A stretch of 64,000 nt of DNA from Opisthocomus hoazin (GCF_030867145.1 NC_134414.1:20168518-20232517), one strand, 5' to 3'. Positions 27,101 to 42,200 are shown, counted from the stretch's first letter. The notes: generated by a model not told the origin, from the sequence alone. Numbers and translations: made by a program.

Positions 27101-29799
27101 GCAAATAGTGGCTCAGACTTCCTAAAATGCAGGATGTGCTGCAGTTCTGGCTCCCTGTACAGCCAGTTGTAACCCACAGTAGACCTCCATGGAGGGCAGC
27201 CTGGCTGTGGCCATTCCCAGTATCGCACTGGGTGAAATGTCTTTATTGGCAGCCAGCCATTCCTCATTGTATGAGAAGACAAACGACAGAGGTTATACCG
27301 TAATACTTCTTACTCTCTTCTGTGGTCATCAGAAGACCCAGCAGAAAATGCTTTGGTCCCTGATGTTTGTTTGGATCCAGTCCCCGACAGTGGTGGGTTG
27401 CAGCAGAGGTTTGCTGGAGTGTCTTACATTGTGGCCACTCCACCATCTGCCTTGGTAATTCCAACTCTGGCTGTGCTGAGGACAGGAGGAGAGAAGAGAC
27501 GATGGCTAGTAGCCCTCAACTTCCTGGGGCCTTTTTCTCCTGCACCTACACCCCACCCATGAGAGCTCCCACCCAGGAAGGGCAATGATCTCTGCTCCCT
27601 TGTGCCAAGGGAGCAAAATTACATGGGGAGCAAAACAAGGGTGGGACTTCCATGCTTCTCTTCTGGGGCCTCCTGTGCATATTTATGCCTTAGGCCTGTA
27701 CTCTGGCTTTCTCGCACATATCTAAAAGAGCATTTCAGCAACAATTTAATTTCTGGAGCTGAAACTGTTATTTTTCTCAGGATTGTTAACTTGCATCTCA
27801 AATTATGCACTTGGTTGACAGTGTTTGTCACCAGGAAAGGAGGTTTGGGATGATAGGGATAGGTCACTGAGACTACATTACAACATTTTGGGATGGTGTC
27901 TTAGGTTGAGCTGTAGAAGCAGACACATGTGAAGATATTTGCTTTCTTCCATGTGTATGTAGAGAATGCATTACAAAACACTTAAATACCTTTAAAACTC
28001 TGTATTTTGGCTTTATGTTAGCCACCTGTACACATTTAGGAGATGCTTGCCAGGAAGAGACTTTAAGAGACTTGATGCATTGCACATCCTGGTGGGGCAA
28101 ATCCCAGTACTCCATTGGAAGCATGGATGGGAGTTAGCTTACTTGAACCAAGTTGTTCATTTCTGGTTGAAAATGTTGCTGAAAAGTCTGTGTAAATGTG
28201 TGTAGCTAACAGAGAGCTGTCCTTCTGTACATGCATTTTTATACTTCGTTCAGCTAATTCAATGATCGAAATACTAAATCTAGCACTGAGACAGCTTTTG
28301 GATTTATGGCAATCCCTGAAGGACTTTGGCTTACAGTTATTCATGTAGGTAGTTTTTAAAATTTATGACAGAAATAATAACTCTGTGATAATACTAGTCC
28401 TATTGCTTATTTAGAGCACCGAGTGTGAGAACAAAAAAACGAGCAGCTGGAAATTCCTGAGGCAAAGCTCTGGCTCGGTACTCTGCTGTCCCTCACAGGG
28501 TGTGGCAGCCAGAGATATTTCAGAGACTTGGGATTATTTTCAGAATTTGCAGAGATGTAAAACCAAAGTGAAATTCAGCCCAGAGCAGCAACTAGTGTAT
28601 TTAGCTATGTTTTATTTGCTCTGCTTATCTCTTTCCACTTAATTGTTGTTTTCTGCTATTCAGGGATGTGCACATGCACTGTAGAAATGTTTAGTGAGTT
28701 GTCTCTGTCCCGCTCCACATCCTCACAGCATGATGGTGATCTTCAGCAGGGTGTTCTGCCCCTCTCACTGCTCTGTCGTCATCAGTGGCATTGTCGAGAG
28801 CACACTCCTGGTCTCGACAGGTTACAGCAGATCTCCAGGGTCTAGGCAGTAATGAGGGCACCCTGGATAAATGAGAAGGGACAGCTGGAGAAAAGCAGAG
28901 TCGTCTCAGTGAACTGCCTGACATGGTGTTGCCCTGCCTTCTTCCTTCGCTCTTGGGCCATCACATCCACCAAGCTTTAAGAAGGGAACCTCCCAACAGC
29001 ACCATTTAATCTGAATTGGTGTCAGGGATTTTTTTTTTTTTTTTTTTTTGGTCATACTTGTGATATGTGTCTTCCGTGTTCCTATGATTATCTGTTGGAA
29101 GTGTGATGTCTTTTTGTACCCAGGAATGGGGCGAAGGATGAGGAGCACAAGTGGGCAAGCAGTATTTCCCGGGAAGAAGTGGGGAATGAAAACCAGGTCT
29201 CTTCTGCACTCATCCTTAGGGAGAACAGAAAGAAGAGCCCTTCCTCAAGCTGAGGTCATGTTTTCACTGAAACAATGTGAAAGTTAAGCTTTTTTATCTT
29301 AAGGACTAAGAGACAAACTTTGGTGTAAACCTATGACACCAAAGGGCTTTCTCATAAGGCAAAAGACTGCCGTAGTCAATGGTTTTTGTTGTAATTTGTG
29401 ACTAAGGCAATTTTTGTTCAAATAGACAAACTGTGACCTGAAGGAAAACCCTTCTGTAGTGGGGACAGGAAACATCTTTAGATTAGTGTCCTTCTAACAT
29501 TCATGTCGTTGTAAGAGGATGGTTAGTGATGTGATCAGGTGTGAGCAAGATGAATGGTTTTCAGATGTGCTGGGGATGATGGCTCTGCTATGTTGTTGGG
29601 GGTTTTTTTGTTGTTTGTTTTGTTTTGTTTTATCTCACATTCAAAACCAAGAACCAAGAATCTCCCATATAAATCCTACAAATCTTAAAAAGAATTTAAA
29701 ACTCCGAAGTGGGTGAACATGGGCAGAGCTGGTACTTCCCATTTCAGTGAGGCAAACCAGGGTGGGTGTTCCGTTGGATTAATGCTGTTTCACGGGTCA
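24148..29799. other. Intron 2 segment, nothing recognised
   Basis: Intronic sequence with local GC-rich patches near 24760-25120 and 25340-25570 but no gene, splice structure or repeat family I can name. Poly(T) at about 29030-29049 and a (GTTTT)n-like stretch at about 29606-29630. Confidence 0.5.
29030..29049 (+). repeat. Poly(T) run, about 20 nt
   Basis: T homopolymer between gtcagggat and ggtcat. It could be the antisense tail of a decayed retrosequence, but no body is recognisable. Confidence 0.8.
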
Positions 29800-30260
29800 T
29801 TAATGACCTGTGGAGCTGCTGCTGCTGCGTCACCGGCACCCCGAGACGTGGTAGTGCTCCCGCACAGGGCTTGTGTCAACCCTCGCTGCAGGGTGCCGGT
29901 GTCCCTGCCACCACCGCCGCCGCCCGAGCCTGGCTTGGCATCGGGAAGGGACTTGCACCCACACGGGTAACAGACAGGGCTGGTTTTGGGATGGGGACGT
30001 GGTTAAGCTGGCAGGATTGTACTAAAGCCAGCAGGGGCTGCAGCTCTTTGAGGATGTTGGAGCAAACCTGCATTAAGCTCCATCACATGCCGCTGGTGTC
30101 CATGCTGAGCAGTGCCCGCCTCGGTGGCTGGCTGCGGGAGCTGGGGTCCGGGCAAGGAGCTGGCTGGTGCCTGCCCAGCCGCATCCTCGCAGGGCAGGGG
30201 CCGGTCAGCGGGGCTGGAGAGGGCAGCAGCTGTTCTTCCGTAGAGGTGGGAGCCTGTAAA
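29800..30260. other. GC- and CpG-rich patch inside intron 2
   Basis: GC-rich sequence with dense CpG between about 29826 and 30005 (roughly a dozen CpG in 180 bases, including ccaccaccgccgccgcccga at 29909-29928). Open frames arise on both strands (plus 29766-30266, 166 codons), but amino acid content is low-complexity and no homologue is recognised. It could be a small intronic CpG island, an alternative promoter, or a GC-rich repeat relic. Confidence 0.4.
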
Positions 30261-33200
30261 CACTGATTATCAGCCTCTGGCTTACTGCAGCGAGTGCTGT
30301 CATTAAAAGCTCAATTGCAACCACTACGGTGAATATCAGTGACTCCAAAAATAGGTGATTTCAGAGGGAAGCTTTCAGACCTTTTAATAAGCAAAACAGC
30401 TAGTGCTTGTTTGTATGCCTTGAAATTATGTGTGGTTGTTTTCTTGCTCTTCAGGGTTAATGCACTGTGGTCGTGTCGTAAGAGCATGTCTGCGAAGTGT
30501 TTCTAGCAAGACTTCTTGAATTGCTGCCAGAAGACCTGGAGAGCTGCATACCTTGCTTTTAACACAGAGCGACAGCTTTGCATCACACATCATGCTACTG
30601 CATAGCCAGGATTATAGATACCAAATTTTCATTATCAAGTATATTTGTAATGCATTAATAAGAGGTAGACAAATAGATCGGGCTGGCTTTGCAGTGCAAG
30701 AAAGATAAATGGAAGATGGTGCATAGATAATAGATGCTGGAGTAGAATGTGTGGAGTTTGTCTTTCCTCCATTTTGCCTTGCTGCAGCTGTTATGCTTGA
30801 GCTCTTAAAGTTGTTTCAGGAAGAGGGAAATAGGACAAATGTACATCCATCACAAATGTTCAGAATCCTGAAACTGAGCTTTAAGTACAATGTGAACTGC
30901 TGAGCGCAACATCTAGAGGAGCAGCCGTACTGTTTTGTTATATTCTGTGGCAAATATTTCTCTAGCTATTTAACAGAACCCATTTAAACTTTGGATATAT
31001 TGAATAAAATATTTCTTAACCATGTCCTTTCCAGTTTTTCTTGAATACAGAAACTTAATCAACTTGATGATAAGTATTCCAGGAACTGCTTATCAGTTTG
31101 GGTGGCACGATAGATGATATGTCATTGATTCAATGACACAAAACCGTATTTAGGTAATGAAGTTTTCACAGCCTTTCTCTTGTAAACCTATAATCATCTA
31201 CTTCAACGGTTATTTTCAGGCTAAATTAAAAGTAGCATGTGAGAAACATAATGTATACACAATATATCACATACTCCACTGTAGCTGGAGTCTAGATAGC
31301 AGAGTACACTATTGCCTAACCATCAGGCTGGCTTCAGAGGATAATTAGCTATAAGAAAATGATGAGTACCTAATTTTATATCATTAGAGATAATTATTAT
31401 AACTGGAAATGCTTTTAACCTGAAGGTGAATAAATGGCACCTGTGCAATATATATGTCCATAGTTTGAAATAATTTAAGTGAAAGATGTAATCAGAGATA
31501 GAAAATGGAAATTCTCAGTTTGTTCATAGCATCCTTTTTTCTTATGGAGGTGTCTTCTGACACTTGTGATGAAAATGGCATTTAATACAATGTGCTAGTT
31601 ATGTGTAGACTTAGTGGCGGGTATGTGTTAGGGTGCTCCTAAGTCTGGTGGTTCTTTGACTGCCTGGACCAGGGTTTGGCCAGGAGGCTCCTTGGCCCAC
31701 ACCAGCCCCTGCACCTGGGAGTTGGGAGGGCCTAGGGCAGCATGATTCCTTTTGGGGAAGCTCAAAAAGCCTCCAGGTCCACTGACCTGTTGTATTCGGT
31801 GTGTGTCAAGCGCTGTATTTGGGAACGTAATGTTTTGGTGGAAAGGGGGCTTTTTTTGAATGAAAAAGACACTTGTCATTTTCAGAAGTCAAAAAAAGTC
31901 AAAGGAATGTGATACCTTGGTGGAAACTGGATGCCCCATTGCCTACTGTGAAAACATCTGCTTATAAAATGATGTTCAGAAGTCTTAGTCTTCACAGCTG
32001 ATATTTTTCTCCAAATGGAAAAAAAAAAAAAAGGTTTTGGCTTCCTCAGTGTCTTTTACCTGGGGATTTCAGAGGTGTTTGTATGACTTATTACCTACGT
32101 TCCCAAATGTGTCCTGCTTTATGTGAAATATGAAAAGGTTATTTCAGTTGCTGCTCAGCTGCGTTTGCTTTCTGTGTGCTGTAACGGGTCAGGAGAGCGG
32201 AGCAGAGCAGAGATCCGGAGGCAGGCTGGTGTCCTCCATCGTGGGCAGCCTGTGCTGGTGGGGTGAAAGGGAAGGTCTCTACCTCATAACACCAGGCGGG
32301 GTTCAGCAGTTAGTGGCCGTGAGAAGAGATCCCCATTGCCGATGCCACAGAGACCTGAAGCGATCTGGGCTATTTTCTACCAGTCAGGCATTTGGGGCCT
32401 GATTTCCAGCAGTGGTGTGCTGAGGACACCCGCTGCTCCTGCAGCAGGAAAACTAATGGGAGATGCCGTTGCTCACTTTTCTAAAAAATAAGGCTCAGTT
32501 TTTCTCCTGATTGAGTCACCATATGTCAAAGGCAGTTTGTTTTGTCTGGAGGAAAAAGTCAGAAGGGTTTCTGCTGGAGCACATACGTGAGTTCACCCAA
32601 TTACGGGATCAGTAATTATGTGAAGTGACTTTAACCATCACCTTCTGTTTCAATTTCGGTTTGTAAAATGAAAAGAATCAACCAAACCCCACTTCTTTTA
32701 TACTTTCTAGGACAGCTGAAAGTGTCAGAAAAATTCAATGCCATATATATGCTGTATGTTCAACAGCATCTCCTAGGTAGGTATGTGTGGCAAAACAACA
32801 GTGTTAACTCTAGGTCCAGTTTCCAACAGTTTGATCACCTATGTGCCAAAGAAAGAAATTTCATTTTATCTGGATGTTCTCATCAGCAACAATCTGTTAT
32901 TTTAATAACTGAAAATACACAAAAAGTTGAAGAAAAGCCAATCAATGGTATAAACTATTCAGTGCCAATAAGTATTTCAGGGCACATTTCTGTTTCCTGT
33001 TTCCAGGAGTTTAGGCAGCACTTTTATACTTCAGAAATAAATTATCCACTATCAATGAAAAATAAATGCACTGGACAATCAAGCTACAAGTGAAGATAGT
33101 CATTGCTTTATGATGCATCCAATGTGCATTTAGTGGTTCTGGTTTAAAAACAGGGCACAGATAGCATTGTTCTTCAAAGTCCATCTTAGAGAAAATTTGT

Positions 33201-36200
33201 TTCATGAGTTTTCACAAAAATTTATTTAAGTCAAAGTCAATGCAATTATGTGTATATGTAAAGTTAAGCATACTTCTAAATGCTCAGCTGAACAAGGCGT
33301 TCAAAGCATTTCGCTTTTCTTCAGGCCAAAGCATAAATGTTTTACAAATGGGCAAAAAAATGTTTGCTTGAGGCCAAGGAACCAGTTACCAGCAGGATTG
33401 AAAGGAACTGGAGTCCCTGACTAGCTGCTTGACAGCTGGAGCACAATTTGAGAGCCATTTACATATTTAGATATAGGTGTGAGAAACTTCATGATGGTTG
33501 TGTTTTATGGTTGTCTTTATTCTCTGGAAATACTCTGTTTGAAAAATAGGAACTTTGTTAAAGAGCAAATAAACTATTACATGACAATCTATTACTAGTA
33601 TAAAAATACATATAAATCTATGCATATTTTCTTGTTTTGTCTTACAGTCTTGTCATGAAAAAGTTTATAGCCTTAGCAATATGTTTCATTTTCCCTACTA
33701 TCATTAAAGCTGTCATTTCATTTTAGTGTGTGGTGTACAATTGCTTGTTGGTTTATTACCAAGTTTAAGACGATATGTTCTTGAAGCATGGAGTACGCAT
33801 TTCTCCCAGCAAAAATAATTCCCTGATTGTAAAGGGCACTGAACTATTGTTTTAGTATTCTGTTTTTAATTTTTATTTTAATATTGTGTTAAATATGTAG
33901 CGTAAGCTTCTCACACATCAATCTTTGCTTGAAAAAAAAAGAAAATAATTCCTCTGTTTGTTGTTTAGCTGCTGTTTAAGGAAAAATTATGTACATGCTG
34001 ACTTTAACACTTGAAGTATGGAAACAATTGTTTCCAAACTGTAGGGTGAACTTCCAGAGATTTACAAATAATGATATAAATTTATCAATTTCATATGTTT
34101 TTACTGCATTTCCCCAACAAAGTTTGTATGCAACAGATTCAAAACAAGCAAATAAATGGATGTGGTTTTTACATGACAAGTGGTAGACCTATGGGACTCT
34201 TCTGAACAAAACTGGGCATGTGAAAAGTTTGCATGGATTCAAGTACAGATCAGCTGTGCACTGAGGGAAGAGATCCATGAGACCAAACCTCCTGGAAACA
34301 CCCAGGAGTTGTAAACAGTTGAGTGCTGGGAGGATATTCAGGGGAAATACTCATTTCTAGCTACTACTGGGGATAGGTGGACACTTTGCCTGAGGCAAAA
34401 TTACTGTTCTTATTTTGGGGAAAATTTCCAGTCCCCTTATGATTATAGCCTCTGTGTAATACTGTGCTGACATAAGAACAGGCTAGACATGATGCAAACC
34501 AACATCTGTGGACAGGCAAGACAGTGGTTCCCTGGAAGCGGGGACTGTCGAGCATCAGCCTTGTGCTGGTGTAAGCGATGGTGCAAGAGGCAAAGACGGG
34601 AGCGGCATGGACCCAGTGAAGCAATTATGTGTTCAGTGCACATGCTGGCACTAACGAAAGCCTCACAGGTATCTCCAGAAGAGAATGTAACCTTTCTACT
34701 CATAAACATCAAAGGATCTGTAGGGTTACTGATTAGGAACTGCAGCTTCTTTTACTTAAGGAAGGCATGGATAATTAATGATTTTGCGTTCTGATTAGAA
34801 AATTAACATTGCTAATACTGTTACTAGATAACTGAATTTTGGTATTATAAAAGCCTTTTGAAATGCAATTTGACAGAGCATATATCAGATTAAATGGGAT
34901 TGATTATGGGAGTTTTGAAGTTGTTGATTTCTTTGAGAGCTCCGTTAGCAAAGCATTATATTGTAGCAGAACCCATTAATAGCACTGTTCTACTTAGCTA
35001 ACAGCCCATTACCCTCAAGAGATAATAAAGTACGTACATGAGACACCATAGCAAGCAGGATTGCACGGGGTGCTCCACTATGTTAACTGTAGATCTTAGG
35101 GTACTGTTCTAATTTCGCTGTGTTGTGGGGTCTTGTTTTCACTGTCAGCTTGGGCTGATAGTACTGAGTCCCACAGACCTCTGTCATGAGGTGAGGCCAT
35201 GGTTTTGCACTATTAATGGTGGTGGACCTTTGCGAGAACACCACATGGCAGGGTGGTGCAGTCACTGTCTCTTCAAAGAACAGGTGAAAAGAACTGACAC
35301 ACTGGGATATACCCTGTGACCTGTGACCCTCTCAAAGTGTCAATGAGATAATTGCCTGCATGTGCTTTTCCTCAGTTTCTTTTAGACAAGGTACTTTTCT
35401 CACTAGAGACCAAAGCAACTACATTGTACTCCGAGGTATCATGCAAAAAATGAAAAATGTGTATTAAATATTAAAATAAGGAAGCCAGCCTCAAAACTAG
35501 TAGTAACTAGAGACTTTTTCTGCATACCAGAAGCTCTTTTCAATACTTTTACAGACTTACCTGCTTTGAATCTTGGCCAAGACTCTATCATCCTATATAT
35601 TCAAAACTTTGGACAGAAAAAGCCTTGGTGTCTCATTTCTGAATGTTAGTACAGCATCTGCGGAGTTCCTTGCCAGCTTCCCGTGTGTTACTCTAATGGG
35701 CCCATTGAAGGCAAGGCGAAATGCCGAGGTACAACTCAAGAATATCATCCAGAGTCCAATGATGCAGAGTTGTTTTTCATCTTCTGAGCATTTTGATAAT
35801 AGTGGTGATACAGGAAAAGATATTTGCATAGCTGGCAGCTGAAAACCGTACTTTCTGAGGTCTGAAAGATAGGAGGTCGAAAAATAATAAAACCCATGGT
35901 GCTATCTGTTGTTACAATTTGCAGTAAAATTGTCCTTAATGCAGATCTTTCCAAGTCCACAGCATGGTTTTCTGGGAGCCCTGAAAAAGAAGCAGCCTGT
36001 AGAGGGAAAAACTAATAGGAGAAATACATTACATCATGGTTCTGTTGCTCTCCTGGCATGCATGGTCTGCTTCCCTATGCTTAGAAGATAACATAAAATT
36101 TTTATTTTATTCTGTGAGGAGATTTTTCGGGGTGGCAGGAGGATTAGGGGTATGAGAAATTACGTACTTCCTGAAGGTTTCTATTTATTTACTTGCCCCA

Positions 36201-39200
36201 AGCATTCCTGTGTGATCTTGACTGTAAGAGGGAAAATCTGGGCTCAGCAGAGGTTAATAGGTCTGAGAGCAATAATCCAAGTAAACCTAAATGCACCTGT
36301 CGATGACTGATAAGGGCACAGGTCTGTCAGCTGCCTGTATTGAATGAATCTGCATTTGTGTAGTTCCGGAATTGTGTCAGCCCAATTTCCTTTCTATTTT
36401 ATTACTTTTCAATATCACCAAATTCTTAGGAGTGTCTGGTGGCTTGCAACCACCCGAAACATAATTCAAATCATTTGCCACCGGAACTGCACTCGCCGTC
36501 TGGAACATCAAAATTCTGCCGGTACTGCAGGGTGGAGGCAGTAGCTAATTTTTTTTTTTTTTTTTATAAAGCCCCAGCAACAAGAAAAGCAAGACACAAC
36601 ACTTGTGGCCTTTGATGTTAGACTCCTGTTTGTCAGACTAAATTTTTTTTAAATGAAAATGGCTTTACACGGATGTAATTAGACTGAATTCATTGGCATT
36701 CATCTGAATTCACATTGGCTCTTGTCTCTTTTCTTTCAGCAAGTTTTCATTTTCAGTAGTTTGGGTTTTGTTTTGAAATTAATCAACCCAAAATTGGAGA
36801 CTAGTGGAACAGGACCTAGAATCAAGTAGAGTTTTTGTTTAATTTAGAGAAAAATATTTAAAAACCAAAATGAAAGCAGGCTTCTCAATCAGGAAGCCAT
36901 TTGTTTTGCTCTAGTTAAAAAAAAGAGGAAAAGGTAATTTATTTTGAGGTGGGGCACGTGAAACGGGGAGATGAAAAATGGTTAAAAGGAAGGGGCTGGC
37001 AGATGTGGCAGAGGGTATAAAAACTGTTGATAATGTAGTCTCTTTCAATAAAGATAACAAAAGAGAGCAAAAAGCAGATGGAAAGGATTTACTACCGTGA
37101 GTCAAACAGGAATGTCAGAAAAGCAATTCCAGAGCACTGCAATGTGAGAATAGTTGTGCAAGGTGGACCAACCTCCATCTCAGGGCCAGCATGCCTCTAA
37201 CAATTGCTACTGGAGAATATTTATAGAAAAAAGGCCTGTGCAGGGTGATCATTGCTCTGTGACCTGTGCAATTTCTGGCAGAGTGTAAAGATTTCTGGAG
37301 CCAATGTGTATATCCATGCCGTGGTAACTCTTTCTGCCAGTTTTATCTATCCTACATGAGTTTGCCTAATCCCTTTCTGAAATTGTGTATCCTCCTGAAA
37401 TCCACAGCATCCTGGGGTGGGAAGGGGGCTGGGGGGGCACCATATTCGTGCCTGCAGTGTGTTTCCTTCTTTGAGTTATGAAATGCATGGGAAGGAAACA
37501 AATCTTCAGCTTCTGGCAGTTGCTTTTCCAGAATTCATGCAGAAAGCTGCATCAAGCTGACTGATTAAACTAGACAAAATGCTTTCTCCAAAATATCATT
37601 TAGCCAAGCAGACAGACTTGTTGGTATTGAGACGTTTCATTAATCTGTTTGCGAGTAAGTTTGGCGGCTTGCTCTCTCCCTGTCTCTCCTTCCCCATCTC
37701 ATTAGGAATCATTATATTCAACTTAGATATACTTAAACGCCAATTTCCAGTTTTAGTGTTTGATATTTTTGTTTTGAAATCTACTTCAAATTCAGTGTAA
37801 AACTCAACTTCAATATTATTCAAACCCAGAAGGAGTTTTTTACCTTCAGATATGTTTCTGTTTCATTGTCAAAAAAAATAAAGGAGTTTATCCCCATCCA
37901 CAGCAGATGTTGATTTTATTTTCAGAACTGCAAGCAAACTGAAAACTAAATTATTCAGACAGTTTTCCTCCTGCATTCTCGGAAAAGTCACATAAAGTTT
38001 AATTTTATTTCAGAAGTCTCAGATGACAGCATTTATGTTGTAGTACTCATTGGTGTACTCCAGTCTTGCAAATAATCAAAATATATATGCCATTGGTACA
38101 TAGAATGGAATTATCCAAGCAGTAGCGCTACATGACCAGGTCGTAGTAAATACCAAATATATAGTTAACTGTTAAAAATTATACTCTTTACTCAGCTGTG
38201 AAGTTCCTACAGTACTCTCTGTCTCCTTATGGTTTTTGTGACTTCTCAGTCAGTCAAAATCGAAACAAGCCAATAGCTCTTGAGGACACCATAGACTTGT
38301 CAGAGTCCTTTGAGGAGGTGGGATTTGATTAGAAAGAAGATCAAAATGAGAGTAAAATAATCTGTAATATCTGTGACTTCTTTTCCTGAAACCACCGCAC
38401 TACAATTTTGAAACATAGGAAGTATTTGAAGACTTCGTTTTGGAAACTACACTTTTATGATAAGTAAGCCAGAACAATTTTAAAGGACATTACAATGTCT
38501 GCATGAATAATCAAAAAATGCAAATTATTTAACAAGTGGGCACAGTATTTTGTGTTATGTCAGCGAAGCAAGACAGCGCAGTGAGCAGGGACAGCTCTGA
38601 GATGCAGAAGTCTAAGCCTGTAAAGTTGCGGGTAGCTGTTCTCTGCCAGAGTTAGTATGGATGTTAGGATATTTCAAAAATAAAAACAAGATTTTTTTTC
38701 CCAGTCAGACAGGTTTCTGGTTGTACAGACAGTGGATGAGCCTGATTTTACATCAATCTTCTCAGTAAAATTAGACAGATGTACTGGTAGTCTTGCTCCA
38801 GTCTGTGTGCTGACAAGCAGTGCATGAGTGATGAAGAGGTCTTTCCAATGTGACCCTACTGCAGAGCACTAATGAACAGGGATGTGCATTATTAGTTGAT
38901 GGTGCGTACCAGAATTAGAACAAAGAAATGCGATTTAAGGTGCTGCTTACATATGTAATGTTTTAGGTACCTTACTTTAAGGAACAGTAGAGAAATGGTA
39001 CTTCTGTGCTAGAACTGTGTTGCTAATGTTTTCCTTGTTTTTTAAGAAATTGATGCTTTTTCAAGAAAAATGTAGAAAGCTGCAAGACATCATTGTTTCT
39101 AGCTTTACAGTCAAAAAGCAGACTATATGACCTGTAAAAATATTTCCATTTAAATGACAGTATGGATGAACAGACATGGTCAGTTAAAGGTAATGAACAT

Positions 39201-42200
39201 TTTACCTAGAAATGCGAATACATTTTTGTTTTAGGTTTTGTCAGCCACTGCTACGTCAGAATTAATAGTCAAACAAATAAACCGTGTTCTGTCTTCTTCT
39301 CTAACACATGCTAGCAGACCTTATATTTTGCTTCCTTTTTTGTTACATTGTGATAATGGGCAACAATGCTTATATGATGAAATCATTTTTTGCGTACTTT
39401 AAACTGCAAATTAACCCTTCTTGTATGTTGAAATGGCAATCAGTTCCGTAGCAAGAGAGAAGAAAAGATATTATGGGATATAATGGTGATCATTCCAGTG
39501 AGATGGTAGTGATGGGATGTTGTCACATGTCCATGAATGCAAATCATAATGGCCCATTGCTCCAGTTTGGCAGTACAGACATGGGCATTTAGGTCTGCAT
39601 TGCTGACACCCACAACACAGCCATGCACTGGGGCAAACGCAAAGACTCACCACTCAGTGCAGACACAGTCTTTTCCCGTGGCGCAGTGTTTGGTGAGATC
39701 ATTTTTCCACTCTGCAGACTTCCAGCTGTGTGTGCGCAGTTTTCCACCAGTATGAATAGGTGAGAAGGGAGAGGTGTGATGAGCTGCTTGTTGGAGGTGG
39801 TGTGTGGCAGGGCGATACTTGGTGCTGTGTTCGCTCAGGGAGTCTTCAGCCCTTGGAGCAAAGATGTTCAAAGACAGAGCTCCAAAGACATCTGAAGAGA
39901 TTGCAAAATACTTCATAAGCGATGCTACTGTGGACAAAAGTTTATTCCGCTCAACTTTTAAATTAAAGATAGATGAGAATGATAGTTTCAAGGATGGTGC
40001 TTAGCGCTTTTTTGAATTGTCGTCTTTATTCTGAACCTTTCTTTGCCCCAGAACAGCTGGAAGCTCTGGGGTAGTTCAGTAAACTTTTGTGGCACAAATT
40101 CCAAGTGTTTATTCTTTCACTTCCCAAAGATTCTTTCTAAGAGCAAACACAAATTGCTTTCTGCAAATGCTGGCTTGGTAGTTCATTTAATCACCAAAAT
40201 AAGGCTTTCCATGTTAGTTTTATTGTTTTAGAGTTTTGTCATTTTCCACATAAGTTACAATGTTTCATTAAGCTTTTTCAAACAATTAATGTTAAAAATA
40301 ATTTCATAAATTGAAATGCTGTTTCATTGTTACTGAATAATACGTACTTAGAATAAGGAACACCTAGTTATTAACAGAGCGTGAAATCATCAGTCAGTTT
40401 CAGCTGACCAGCTAACTCGAGGAAACATCTGGTCTGTGGTCTCCATGTCCCTCAGACGACTGAGGAAGCCAAGAAAAACTGCTTGGAAGACGAGCAGTCT
40501 TCCAGGTCCAAAACAGTCCAACATGATTTGTTTTGTTCCATTGAAAATAATAGCAGCTTGGTCTATCAGATTGCCTTGGAACTGATTATTTTCAGGAGAC
40601 ACAGGTATGTGAGGAAGCTCAAGGCCTACTCATATTTGGAAGCATAGCAGCTGCCATTCTAATGCTCCCATTGGAAGCAGTCTGTTGAAATGCCATTGCT
40701 TTCATTAAGAATAAAAGCCCCTAATCTGTGTTCTGAATCCTGTAAAGTTGTGGAAATAATGGAGGAGGTAAGTCATTCTTTTTGTAGCTGTTCTGTTCAG
40801 TTTGCTTAGTTTGGTTTCAGTGAGAATTTGCTTAAACATTTACTGTTATATTCCAGTGAGACTAGTGCTAAGGGAAGAATAAATTCTGAGTGTGTTGAGG
40901 TCTCCTCCAATTTATGGAAGGGTTTATCTCATGTGGTTGCCTGTATTTTTAGAGGGTTTGATTTGATAGTTCAAGGGTTAACCTCCAGACAGAATTTCTG
41001 TGTTTTCCTCAGATTTTTAGAGGAATTTATGATTTAAACCACTGCGGTGAAGAGAATGGACAATATGTGGAAAAGCCATCTGGCCGAGAGAAACTGAGTA
41101 GCTTTATTCACCAGTTTGGCAGTGACTCTTCTGGGTAATGTCCCTCTCCATGTACTGGAGTTCAGCTGAATTAGTGTCTTGAGTGGTGCATCTTTATTTG
41201 TGAAAGTAATGCCATTTTAGTACTTCTGTGTTGCAGGATTTTGCAAAATAAACATGTAAATTTTAGAGCAGGGAAATGCAAGAGACTTACTTTTGTTTAT
41301 TTTTCTGTTTTTACACTAGGTATTGTAGAAGATGAGTCTTTTGTCTCTATTTTTCAGGTTCCTTTAGAAAAAGTTTCCTGATAGATTGCAGCAACATGTG
41401 CATAGACATATGTATGCGTACAGATACGGACATGCATGTTTCTGTGTGTGTTACACGTAAGTTCCCCAGTTGTCTGTTCTTATACGAGTTGGACACTTTA
41501 ACTGAAGTCACTGTAAATACTAGGGAAAAATAAGGACTCTTAAGGTTAATAAGGTGTGCTCCTTTTGTTTATGCTTACAAAGATGAGCATGTTTATGGAA
41601 ACATTTACACTGACCAAACTATCCGGGCATGATTTTTCTTTGGAGTAAACCATTTACTGGCTGCCATCTGCTGCCTAGATGTGCTAGGACTGGTGTGAAG
41701 AGCTGTGGGACTGCAGGTCCCTCTCCTCTCACCATTTCTGGGTACTGGAGGAAATAATCCACGATCTGATCCAGACTGCAAAGACAGAACAGAAGAAAGA
41801 GAGAAAGAAGTAGCTCTGTTGGTCTGGATGGTGTCTCCCTTTCCGATACACAGCCTCACCCCATGTGAAGTTATTCTCCACACCAGAAGTGTGGATGGAG
41901 ATCAAAGGGTTATCCCTGATCTCTTCGTCTTGTAGTGCAGCCAGGACTAAGGAGCCTGTGGGAAATAAAAGCTATTGGCAGTTGTGTGTGATAGGAAATT
42001 TTCATGCTAGGAAGGGTTATGTTATCACCAATGGTTGGCACTCCTGGACTGGCTTCTGAGATGTGCAACATTTGGGATCTGCCTGTGGCATCACAGGATG
42101 AAGCTACACTCCCCCTGTACTCTCTGGACCTTTGATCCCAAGTGTCATTCAGGAAACACCCCCCTCATAGCAAAACAGGGCTAGAGTGGGGCAGTGCCAC

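Noticed and set aside
29766-30266. A 166-codon plus-strand frame in the CpG-rich patch as a gene
   Set aside because: Low-complexity, no domain, no splice structure, and a competing antisense frame; best explained by GC content.
32668-33093. A 141-codon plus-strand frame in intron 2
   Set aside because: It reads like ordinary AT-rich intronic sequence with no known domain or conserved pattern, and has no supporting splice signals.
39647-40004. Overlapping frames near 39.6-40.0 kb as a transposase remnant
   Set aside because: The plus-strand peptide around 39870-40000 (KTSEEIAKYFISDATVDKS) looks protein-like but matches no family I can name, and neighbouring frames disagree. Not enough for a call.
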